DNA of 7,234 nucleotides from Candidatus Moranbacteria bacterium GW2011_GWE2_36_40 (GTDB taxonomy: Bacteria > Patescibacteriota > Minisyncoccia > Moranbacterales > GWC2-37-73). The stretch spans positions 1-7,234 of the forward strand of contig LBRX01000060.1 in NCBI GenBank assembly GCA_000991645.1, read 5' to 3'. Below are positions 1-5,477 of this stretch, in pieces; the first letter of the stretch is position 1; the number at the start of each line of letters is the position of its first letter. Both the position numbers and the translations under genes were made by a program. A model generated the notes under the pieces. The model saw nothing but the letters and a program-made list of their open reading frames with translations, did not search any database and had not been told where the DNA came from.

Positions 1-22
1 ATTCCATGGATGATTTTGGTTA

Positions 23-118
23 GAAATTAACCATCCATCTTAGCAGGGTATGACATTTCTATTAAACGCATGGTATGACATTATCATGTATTTATGACAT
101 CCACGGTGGAAATTAACC
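23..118. repeat. Short direct repeats downstream of the S51 peptidase gene
   Basis: The sequence shows GAAATTAACC exactly twice (23-32 and 109-118). Between the copies, GCAGGGTATGACATT (43-57) and GCATGGTATGACATT (68-82) match at 14 of 15 bases with a 25-bp period, and a third shorter ATGACAT lies at 94-100. An imperfect hairpin, GGTTA-GAAAT-TAACC (18-32), is extended by ATGGAT/ATCCAT (6-11 and 33-38). The ATGACA core matches the terminal motif of the hairpin repeat at 4152-4242, so this may be a decayed relative. No gene is visible in 1-136, and there is no convincing terminator for the operon that ends at 137. Confidence 0.45.
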
Positions 119-136
119 TAAGTAACATTTTACTTA

Positions 137-886
137 TTATTTCAACAATTCATCCAATAATTGAAGGTTCTTTTTTGCTAATATTAATTCTTTAAAGTAT
201 TTTCCACCCTTCCAATAAATTTTATAAGCATTGGCGGTTTTTTTGGATTTCAAAATCTCATATTGATCCCCAATAATTTCAATAGCACAGCAGTTGTCTA
301 TTGCGATAGCCACTCCTGTATTTTTCTTCATCATTTCCTTGAGTGATTCCTCTCTACCTTTTTCAATATCATAATGAGGGCAATGCAAGGCTGGAATCAT
401 ATCCAAACCTTTAACACGAATCATGCTGGCTGTTTTATTTTTTCCAAATCTTGCTGAATCAGAATTTCCATAGCGAAACCAGCAAATTGATCCGGCAGAA
501 AGTCCAGACAATACAACACCTTTTTTCATTGCCTTTTCTAGCAAAACATCAACTCCGAACTTTCTCCAAACCTTCATCATCTTCAAAGTGTTACCGCCAC
601 CAACATAAATAATATCAGTTTTTAGCACTTTATCTTCAAGCTCCTTTTTTGTATATTTTTTTGAAATTAGTTCAAGAGAATCAACTTTACATCCCAATTT
701 CTTACCAAAATGATTTTCGATAGAATTTATATAACCTGCTGCATCCCCACTCGCTGTGGGAATGAATAAAAGTTTCGGATTGCTTTTTCCTGAAAGCTTA
801 ATGATTTCACGATCAATAGAAAGTGTTTCATTTTTAACACCAGTCCTGCCGATTTCCCCACCGCCGATTGCAATAATTTTTCTCAT
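137..886 (-). CDS. Peptidase S51 (peptidase E-like) family protein
   Basis: A 249-residue protein of the S51/class I glutamine amidotransferase-like fold. Characterised members are serine peptidases (PepE cleaves Asp-X dipeptides; cyanophycinase is a relative), but the substrate of this subgroup is not established, so only the family is assigned. Visible motifs are an N-terminal IAIGGGEIG strand-loop, FIPTAS (residues 41-46), IYVGGGNTL (93-101) and the nucleophile elbow SGLSAGS (127-133), with Ser130 the expected nucleophile. SDS at 142-144 and CPHYD at 169-173 are the likely sites of the remaining triad residues (Asp143 and His171 by position, inferred). The length is normal for the family and there is no signal peptide, so it should be cytosolic. 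The ATG at 886-884 overlaps the upstream SLOG gene's TGA as ATGA, which fixes the start and suggests translational coupling. Confidence 0.88.
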   Translation of the reverse strand: MRKIIAIGGGEIGRTGVKNETLSIDREIIKLSGKSNPKLLFIPTASGDAAGYINSIENHFGKKLGCKVDSLELISKKYTKKELEDKVLKTDIIYVGGGNTLKMMKVWRKFGVDVLLEKAMKKGVVLSGLSAGSICWFRYGNSDSARFGKNKTASMIRVKGLDMIPALHCPHYDIEKGREESLKEMMKKNTGVAIAIDNCCAIEIIGDQYEILKSKKTANAYKIYWKGGKYFKELILAKKNLQLLDELLK

Positions 887-1380
887 ATTAAACTTTTTAA
901 GATATCTTCCAATTCATTTAAGTTTATATATTTTATATCTAAACCAATTTCTCCTGGAAGTTTCTGAGAAATAAACTCATTTATAATGTAGATAGTTTTA
1001 GGATTATAGTATCCAGAAAAACCTATTTCAGCCATAACCATGCCACCATATCCAACACAGAACATAACGTCACATTCTTCGTTAAATTTCGAAGGTTGAT
1101 TTGGCCATTTTCCACAAGAAATTACCTCTCCCAATTCAACATTTAAGTAGTGTTCAAAATCATCATCCAATGGGACTATTTCCGATATTTTTTTGCCACC
1201 ATTTTTTAAATATTCCTTACCCAATAACTCCAATAAAGAATCTTTATCGGGAGTTAAAAGAATTTCGCAGCCAGTTTCTGCTAAAATTCTTGCAACCTCT
1301 CTAAGATTATTCTTTCTTATTTCCAATTCTTCCTGTTTCAATTGAGGACATCTATTTGGTCCAATAATTCCTATTCTCAT
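883..1380 (-). CDS. SLOG/LOG-like Rossmann-fold nucleotide-binding protein
   Basis: A 165-residue protein resembling the LOG (lysine decarboxylase-like)/SLOG superfamily, whose members bind or cleave nucleotide derivatives. The N-terminus MRIGIIGPNR has the first beta strand and glycine loop, followed by a helix and TGCEILLTPD. A GG-containing loop, KNGGKKISEIVPL, lies near residues 60-72. FCVGYGGMVMAEIGFS near residues 107-122 aligns with the PGGxGTxxE phosphate-binding/catalytic signature, retaining GG and the Glu but losing the Pro and Thr, so cytokinin-type phosphoribohydrolase activity is not assured. Another possibility is a TIGR00725-like protein of unknown function. It is the first gene of a two-gene operon, with its TGA overlapping the start of the S51 gene by 4 nt. 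A good promoter lies about 95 nt upstream of the ATG. There is no Shine-Dalgarno close to the ATG. Confidence 0.72.
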   Translation of the reverse strand: MRIGIIGPNRCPQLKQEELEIRKNNLREVARILAETGCEILLTPDKDSLLELLGKEYLKNGGKKISEIVPLDDDFEHYLNVELGEVISCGKWPNQPSKFNEECDVMFCVGYGGMVMAEIGFSGYYNPKTIYIINEFISQKLPGEIGLDIKYINLNELEDILKSLI

Positions 1381-1481
1381 ACAAATAAAAAAACTTATTA
1401 TTAATTTAAATTCTTTTCCATTTTCAATAGCTCAAAATTCCATTACTCATAGCATAAATGACCCAATACTCCTTATTTGCA

Positions 1482-1510
1482 ATTATAGTTGGCAATTTAC
1501 TTAGTGACAA
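1482..1510 (-). promoter_or_regulatory. Sigma70-like promoter of the SLOG-S51 operon
   Basis: On the minus strand, TTGTCA (1510-1505) is followed after exactly 17 nt by a perfect TATAAT (1487-1482). Transcription would start near 1475, giving a leader of about 95 nt before the ATG at 1380. This is the best consensus promoter in the window. Confidence 0.7.
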
Positions 1511-1517
1511 ATATAAG
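1489..1517 (+). promoter_or_regulatory. Sigma70-like promoter reading right, overlapping the SLOG promoter
   Basis: On the plus strand, TTGGCA (1489-1494) and TATAAG (1512-1517) are separated by 17 nt. It overlaps the opposing minus-strand promoter back to back, so each -35 lies inside the other's spacer. Transcription would begin near 1524 and run through the palindrome and the short reading frame to the terminator at 1741-1776. This is predicted from consensus only. Confidence 0.5.
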
Positions 1518-1539
1518 AGATTGTTTTGGAAGTAAGCAA

Positions 1540-1567
1540 AAAAGGTTAGAGATATCTCCAGCCTTTT
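1540..1567 (-). terminator. 28-bp near-palindrome, probable terminator or attenuator
   Basis: AAAAGG...GAGAT/ATCTC...CCTTTT forms an almost perfect inverted repeat: 6 bp, a TTA/CAG interior, then 5 bp. Read on the minus strand it is followed by six T (1543-1538), as in an intrinsic terminator, which would insulate the SLOG promoter from upstream transcription. Read on the plus strand it ends in four T just before a GTG, so it could attenuate the plus-strand transcript. With no unpaired loop in the palindrome, the RNA hairpin must open its central AT pairs. Confidence 0.45.
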
Positions 1568-1723
1568 GTGAATAAATTATTCAAGGGCGATCTATTCAAG
1601 CTCGCACCTGTTCTTAAGCAGTATAAACGCGGGATCATGAAATTGCACGGCGAAATAATTCTCGCTAACAATTTTAATGAAGCACTCGGAGATTACTTAA
1701 AAATGTACGAGGAAACACTTTAA
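1568..1723 (+). pseudogene. Unrecognised 51-codon plus-strand reading frame, probable gene remnant
   Basis: The frame runs from GTG (1568) to TAA (1721-1723), and an in-frame TAG lies upstream at 1547-1549. It would encode 51 residues, containing APVLKQYKRGIMKLHGE and ending in EALGDYLKMYEETL. The codons look gene-like, with GGC, AAG, CTC, CGC and GAG, and GC is about 37% by hand count. It is the only candidate coding sequence on the plus strand. I do not recognise the protein. The stretch GEIILANNFNEALGDYLKMY loosely resembles a TPR helix pair, but this is too short to assign. It sits between a predicted promoter plus hairpin and a strong terminator, and has no Shine-Dalgarno at the GTG or at the internal ATG (1637). 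It may be the 3' end of a lost gene, a real microprotein, or part of a small RNA. Confidence 0.35.
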
Positions 1724-1740
1724 CACCATGTCGCAAAACA

Positions 1741-1776
1741 AGAGCCTATCAACACAACTGTTGTTAGGCTCTTTTT
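1741..1776 (+). terminator. Strong intrinsic terminator, possibly bidirectional
   Basis: AGAGCCTATCAACA (1741-1754) pairs with TGTTGTTAGGCTCT (1759-1772) with one mismatch around a CAAC loop, and is followed by a T run at 1772-1776. It lies 18 nt after the plus-strand frame's TAA. On the minus strand the same stem lies about 25 nt past the GNAT stop and is followed by TTGTTTTG, so it may also end the response regulator-GNAT transcript. Confidence 0.82.
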
Positions 1777-1800
1777 CTATCCAGACAAAATTTATAATTA

Positions 1801-2320
1801 TCACTTGACTCTTGCATAAATATAACAATCTATATATTTTCCATCCTTAAGTGCATATTTCGGTGCGATTCCTTCAAATTTCATTCCGACTTTTTCCATT
1901 ACTCTCATTGAGCCCTTATTGCGCGCATATGCATAGGCATAAATTCGACGAAGACTGAATTTCGTGAAAATGTGTGCCATAAATTTTTTTACAGCTTCAG
2001 ACATCAATCCTTTTCCCCAATATTTTTCAGCTAGCCAATATCCCATCAGCTTTATGTCCATGCACGATGTGATGAGCACCAATTGCACCAACAACTTCCC
2101 CATCAACCTCAATCACCATCACATAATTTTCAGGTTTTTCTTTTTTCATCTCTTTCTCCATTTTTCCACTAAATTGCTTGGCGTGCTTAAGCTCATATGG
2201 AAAAGACAATGATGAGAGATTTTTAATAACATTCCAATTATTAATATTCTTCGCAATATCTTTTGCATCTCTCTGGCTTATTGACCTCAATATGAATCTT
2301 CTGGTTTTAATTATTTCCAT
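1801..2320 (-). pseudogene. GNAT acetyltransferase (RimJ/RimL type), frameshifted
   Basis: Two overlapping minus-strand frames together make one acetyltransferase of about 173 residues, the normal size for the RimJ/RimL-like (Acetyltransf_3) group, which transfers acetyl from acetyl-CoA to an amine. The first frame (2320 to 2027) gives the N-terminal half with TRRFILRSISQRDAKDI and a VIEVDGEVVGAIG strand. The second (in frame to 1801) gives GYWLAEKYWGKGLMSEAV, whose YWGKGL is the acetyl-CoA loop (Q/RxxGxG/A), then the C-terminal NKGSMRVMEKVGMKFEG. Homology crosses frames at about 2044-2047, where HKAD should continue into a residue plus GYWL. The cause is two lost bases or one gained base. 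The ATG at 2320 lies 4 nt after the response regulator stop, so it is probably cotranscribed. The substrate is unknown. The lesion may be a real mutation or an assembly or sequencing indel. Confidence 0.82.
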
Positions 2321-2324
2321 AACA

Positions 2325-3122
2325 TTACTTCAACAATTCATTTACTCGCCGTGCAAGATCACTGGGCACCAATTTTGTTTTTTCGTAAAAATCAGCCACG
2401 CCCATTTCTCGTACCGGCTTGATATCTTCTTCGATTAGCGATGCCGATAGAACAATTATTGGAACATTTTTTTTGTTATCATCCAATTTTATTCTTCTGA
2501 TAATTTCATCTCCTCCCATGGCTGGCATAACCATGTCAGTAATAATCAAATCATAATCATTTTCAGCTGCGAGCTTGCTACCCCATGCTCCATTTTTTGC
2601 GTAATCAACCACGTAGCCTTCATTCTCCAATTTTTTTCCAAACATTTCCAAAAAAATTTCCTCGTCTTCAACAAAAAGAATTTTCTTTTCACTATCTACA
2701 ATATTTTTAGATAAACCACCAAATCGCTCCTTGTTTTTTTTCTGTTCAGCATATTCATTTAGCAATCGTTGAATTTCAACAATTAATCCTGAGGGATTAT
2801 ATTCAGTCTTCCCAATAAAACCATTGGCTCCAAGTTTTTTGGCTTCAATTTCATGATCTGTTTTATTAAGATTACTAAAAACCACAACTTTCAAATCACT
2901 GCTATATTCCGGATTGCTGCGCAGTTCTTTAAGAACATCCATTCCTCCCATTTCAGGTAAAACCAAATCTAACAATATCAAATCAAAACTTTTTTCCAAT
3001 GCATATTTTAAAACTTCTTTTCCCGTGACAGCATTGACAACTTCAAAACCTGCAGATTCAAATTTTTTCTTATATATCTCAGCAATCATCTGATCATCCT
3101 CAACCAACATTATTCTAGCCAT
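2325..3122 (-). CDS. Response regulator with two tandem REC domains and no output domain
   Basis: A 265-residue cytosolic phospho-signalling protein. REC1 spans residues 1-122: acidic pair Asp9/Asp10, phosphoacceptor Asp52 in LLDLVLPEMGG, Ser83 switch residue and Lys105. A charged linker (about 123-146, EQKKNKERFGG) leads to REC2 (147-265): Glu152/Asp153, phosphoacceptor Asp196 in TDMVMPAMGG, Ser226 and Lys248. Both domains therefore look phosphorylatable. The protein ends at the second receiver, with no DNA-binding, GGDEF or other effector domain, so it probably acts through protein contacts or as a phosphorelay intermediate. The histidine kinase at the right edge is a possible partner, but four genes and several terminators separate them. 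Its own -10 element lies upstream and a GNAT gene follows by 4 nt. There is no clear Shine-Dalgarno at the ATG. Confidence 0.9.
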   Translation of the reverse strand: MARIMLVEDDQMIAEIYKKKFESAGFEVVNAVTGKEVLKYALEKSFDLILLDLVLPEMGGMDVLKELRSNPEYSSDLKVVVFSNLNKTDHEIEAKKLGANGFIGKTEYNPSGLIVEIQRLLNEYAEQKKNKERFGGLSKNIVDSEKKILFVEDEEIFLEMFGKKLENEGYVVDYAKNGAWGSKLAAENDYDLIITDMVMPAMGGDEIIRRIKLDDNKKNVPIIVLSASLIEEDIKPVREMGVADFYEKTKLVPSDLARRVNELLK

Positions 3123-3160
3123 AAGGCAATTTTTATATTTATTTTTTTATTATTAAATGA

Positions 3161-3166
3161 ATTATA
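3161..3166 (-). promoter_or_regulatory. Probable -10 element of the response regulator gene
   Basis: A perfect minus-strand TATAAT lies 38 nt upstream of the regulator's ATG and just downstream of the ispH terminator. The -35 is poor: CTTGCC at an 18-nt spacing, or TTGACT inside the terminator stem at 22 nt. The position suits a start near 3154 with a 30-nt leader. Confidence 0.5.
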
Positions 3167-3179
3167 GTCTCAAAAATTG

Positions 3180-3202
3180 AAAAAGGCAAGTCAAAAACTT
3201 GC
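3180..3202 (-). terminator. Intrinsic terminator after ispH
   Basis: On the minus strand, GCAAGT-TTTTG-ACTTGC (3202-3186) is followed by C and five T (3184-3180). It starts 24 nt past the ispH stop. An A run on the other side (3203-3208) would also allow weak function in reverse, but no plus-strand gene is present. Confidence 0.75.
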
Positions 3203-3225
3203 AAAAAATAAAAATTATATTTTGT

Positions 3226-4098
3226 TTAAATTTTCTTCAATTTTTCCAAAACTTCATCAATTATCCACCTTGGAGTACTTGCTCCTGCAGTTACTGCAAC
3301 TTTTTTGCAACCAGCAAACCAATCTGCTTCGAGTTCTGAAGCTCGCTGAATAAAATGGGATTGAGGATTAATTCTTTTGGAGATTTCCCAAAGACGAGTT
3401 GAATTGGCACTTTCAGGAGAACCGATTGCAATGATAACATCGTTTTGTTTCGCAAGTTGGCTTATTTCAGTTTGCCTGTTATGTGTTGTAAGACAAATAG
3501 AATCGATTATTTCAGCATGTGGATATTTTTTTAAAATCTGTGCTGCTGCTCTATCTACAAACTCTTGATCTTGAGTTGTTTGAGATATAACTGCAATTTT
3601 CCTATTTGAATCAACATTAAAACCACACAAATCCTCATCCGTTTCAATAAAAATAGCTCTCTTATTCGCCCATTCATAAATACCCCTCACTTCTTTATGA
3701 TTTTTCTCTCCAACAATAACAATTTGAGTATCGCGCTCAAAAAAAATTTTGGCCAATCTTTGAACCTTTATCACGCGCGGACAAGTTGTATCAACAAGAT
3801 CAATCTTATACTTTTTAGCCAAATCATATATTTGCGGCCCAATTCCGTGTGCCGTTATAACTAATGTTCCCACTTCATTTTTTATTTTTTCAAAAAAATC
3901 CTCGAGTGGTCCTTCCACATGCACTTTTTGAACTCCCATTTTTTCAATTTTTTCCACCACATCAGAATTATGAACAAGCGAGCCCAACACAAAAATAGGC
4001 CTCTTCACCTTTGGATCCTTGGCAATTTTTTCCACGATGTCATATGCCCGCTCCACCCCTTCGCAAAAACCAGCATATTGGCTAAGTGTAATTTCCAT
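3226..4098 (-). CDS. ispH: 4-hydroxy-3-methylbut-2-enyl diphosphate reductase (IspH/LytB)
   Basis: The last enzyme of the MEP isoprenoid pathway. It reduces HMBPP to IPP and DMAPP using a [4Fe-4S] cluster in the cytosol. The 290-residue protein is close to the usual length of about 310 and looks intact. The three cluster cysteines are present: Cys12 in GFCEGVERA, Cys106 in VDTTCPRVIKVQ and Cys202 in DSICLTTHNRQ. Substrate-site residues of the family are also present: His43 in LVHN, His84 in TAHGIG, His134 and Glu136 in NHKEVRG, the SQTT loop (172-175), SANS (230-233), and Ser274 in TAGASTPRWI. The ATG start places Cys12 at the usual position. It lies downstream of proS and a hairpin repeat, with its own terminator. 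No other MEP gene is in the window. No Shine-Dalgarno is seen. Confidence 0.96.
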   Translation of the reverse strand: MEITLSQYAGFCEGVERAYDIVEKIAKDPKVKRPIFVLGSLVHNSDVVEKIEKMGVQKVHVEGPLEDFFEKIKNEVGTLVITAHGIGPQIYDLAKKYKIDLVDTTCPRVIKVQRLAKIFFERDTQIVIVGEKNHKEVRGIYEWANKRAIFIETDEDLCGFNVDSNRKIAVISQTTQDQEFVDRAAAQILKKYPHAEIIDSICLTTHNRQTEISQLAKQNDVIIAIGSPESANSTRLWEISKRINPQSHFIQRASELEADWFAGCKKVAVTAGASTPRWIIDEVLEKLKKI

Positions 4099-4139
4099 AA
4101 TTCTACAAACTTACGCTAAATTAACTGGATCTATTATGA

Positions 4140-4168
4140 TATATACTACCGTGTCATTCCCGTGAAAA
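4140..4168 (-). promoter_or_regulatory. ispH: Possible ispH promoter using the hairpin repeat
   Basis: On the minus strand, TTTTCA (4168-4163), inside the repeat's hairpin, is followed after 17 nt by TATATA (4145-4140), about 42 nt before the ispH ATG. The match is moderate, and CATAAT a few bases further on is an alternative -10. Confidence 0.35.
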
Positions 4169-4242
4169 CGGGAATCCAGGACTATGCACCACGTTGGATC
4201 CCCTGCCTACCAGCAGGCAGGCCAGTCAAGCTGAGGATGACA
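4152..4242. repeat. MITE/REP-like intergenic hairpin element
   Basis: A 91-bp element between proS and ispH, bounded by TGTCAT (4152-4157) and its inverted copy ATGACA (4237-4242). It contains a perfect 8-bp stem, ATTCCCGT/ACGGGAAT, with a GAAA tetraloop (4156-4175). A second stem is CCTGCCT/AGGCAGG (4202-4221), and an ATCCA/TGGAT pair (4174-4178 and 4195-4199) could bring the two together. It is clearly GC-richer than the surrounding DNA. Elements with TGTCATTCCCG termini are a recurrent class of bacterial intergenic repeats. No transposase is present, so any movement would be in trans. A target-site duplication is not obvious. Confidence 0.75.
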
Positions 4243-4251
4243 AGGTAACAC

Positions 4252-4281
4252 AAAAAATCCAACATCCCAAGACAATGGATT
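4252..4281 (-). terminator. Weak candidate terminator after proS
   Basis: On the minus strand, AATCCA (4281-4276) can pair with TGGATT (4261-4256) across a 14-nt loop and runs into further T. The stem is only 6 bp and shares its end with the T run, so this is a weak candidate. It begins 8 nt past the proS stop. Confidence 0.35.
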
Positions 4282-4288
4282 CTTTAAT

Positions 4289-5468
4289 CTACTTTTTCAG
4301 CAATTGCAACAACTCCTCAACTGTCATAATTTTGCTTTCACTTTCATTTCTTTTTTTAACCTCAACTCCGCCAGCTGCTAAAGATTTCTTGCTGATAACT
4401 GCGCGATATGGAATTCCAATCAAGTCAGAGTCTGCAAATTTTTGTCCAGCTTGAGCATCGCGATCATCAAACAAAACTTCAACGCCTTTCTCCAAGAGCT
4501 GAGCATAAATTTTTTCCGCTTCTTCGTTTTCACCCAAACTCAAAAGGTGCATGGAAAATGGCGCAATATTTTCAGGCCACACCAAACCTTTATCATCAGC
4601 AAGCAATTCTGCGATTACTCCCATAATGCGGCTAACTCCAATTCCATAACATCCCATAACAATTGATTGTTTTTCGCCTTTTTCATCACTATAAAATAAT
4701 TCAAGAGCATCAGTATATTTACTTTCCAAGTGAAAAGTATTACCAACCTCAACACCCTTTTTCTCTACCAAATCTTCGCGCTTCAGCCCAAGTTTTTCAA
4801 GATTTTCATCTGTAAATATTTCATCATTAATTGCAATTCGCTTTTTCTCATCAACATATATTTTATCTTCACCGACTTCACTCAATGTTTGATCCTAATC
4901 CCAATTTGTCATACACACGAAAATAGGCTTTTACGATTTTTTCATATTCTTCTTCATGCTGCTTTTGATCACGAGAGAAGGTATACATATCTTTCATCAA
5001 AAATTCGCGACCACGCAAAAGTCCACTTTTGGCACGCTTTTCATTTCTGAATTTATTTTGAATTTGATACACAGCAAAAGGCATATCCTTATATGATCCC
5101 AGATAGTTACTAATAGCGTCCACAATTGGTTCTTCATGAGTCAGCCCAACTCCAAGCTCTGTCCCATTTACAAGCTTGGTTTTAAACCAATTATCTACCT
5201 TAGCATCATCCCAACGATCCGTCTTTTCCCAAATTTCCTTAGGCTGAAGTGTTGTCATCATAAGTTCCTGACCACCAACAGCATTCATTTCTTCGCGAAC
5301 AATTTTTTTGATATTTTCAAGCACCCTAAGACCCAATGGCATATATGCATAAACACCAGCCATTTCCTTATGAATAAAGCCAGCCCTGATCAACAGCTGC
5401 GCATTTTTGGCAACCTCATCAGATGGCGCTTCTTTCTTGGTTTTAGTAAAAAGTTGTGATTGTTTCAT
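4289..5468 (-). pseudogene. proS: Prolyl-tRNA synthetase, broken by an internal frameshifting deletion
   Basis: A class II aminoacyl-tRNA synthetase that charges tRNA-Pro, split into two frames. The N-terminal frame (5468 to 4878, 196 residues) carries motif 1 (GLRVLENIKKIVREEMNAVGG), THEEP and motif 2 (NKFRNEKRAKSGLLRGREF), and runs into TGA just after KLGLGSN. The C-terminal frame (to 4289, about 200 residues) resumes with QTLSEVGEDKIYV, then motif 3 (GCYGIGVSRIMGVIAE) and the anticodon-binding domain (DDRDAQAGQKFADSDL). Family members normally have about 18 residues between these points, including the conserved SGG...SHEF active-site segment, which is absent here. The join lies at TCAAACA (4892-4886), a sequence that would fit both flanks in their own frames, so a deletion between short repeats is likely. 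The C-terminal frame has an in-frame TAG just upstream and no good start. An intact protein would be about 415 residues, the short ProRS form without the large insertion. As written it cannot be active. Confidence 0.93.
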
Positions 5469-5477
5469 AGATAATAG

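Noticed and set aside
43..100. Possible CRISPR-like array of ATGACAT units
   Set aside because: The repeat core is 7-15 nt, the spacing is irregular (25 then 19) and there are only three copies. This does not fit a CRISPR array.
101..109. CCACGGTGG palindrome as an operator
   Set aside because: It is a short single site downstream of a gene, with no second copy and no promoter nearby.
1520..1776. Known structured RNA such as tmRNA, RNase P RNA or 6S RNA
   Set aside because: No CCA end, tRNA-like domain, tag frame or conserved RNase P core could be recognised. Only the terminator and the palindrome are clear, so no RNA family is assigned.
137..2347. Shared TTCAACAATTCAT at the 3' ends of the S51 and response regulator genes
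   Set aside because: Both proteins end in ELLK, and the same codons in AT-rich DNA explain the match. No wider similarity surrounds it.
4878..4892. Programmed +1 frameshift or TGA recoding in proS
   Set aside because: Even with a frameshift, about 18 conserved active-site residues would be missing. Reading through the TGA stays in a non-homologous frame that hits another TGA at once.
4730..5050. Plus-strand open frame of 106 codons opposite proS
   Set aside because: It lies antisense to well-conserved ProRS sequence, has low-complexity Ile/Phe/Leu-rich composition and no family resemblance. It is a shadow of the real gene.
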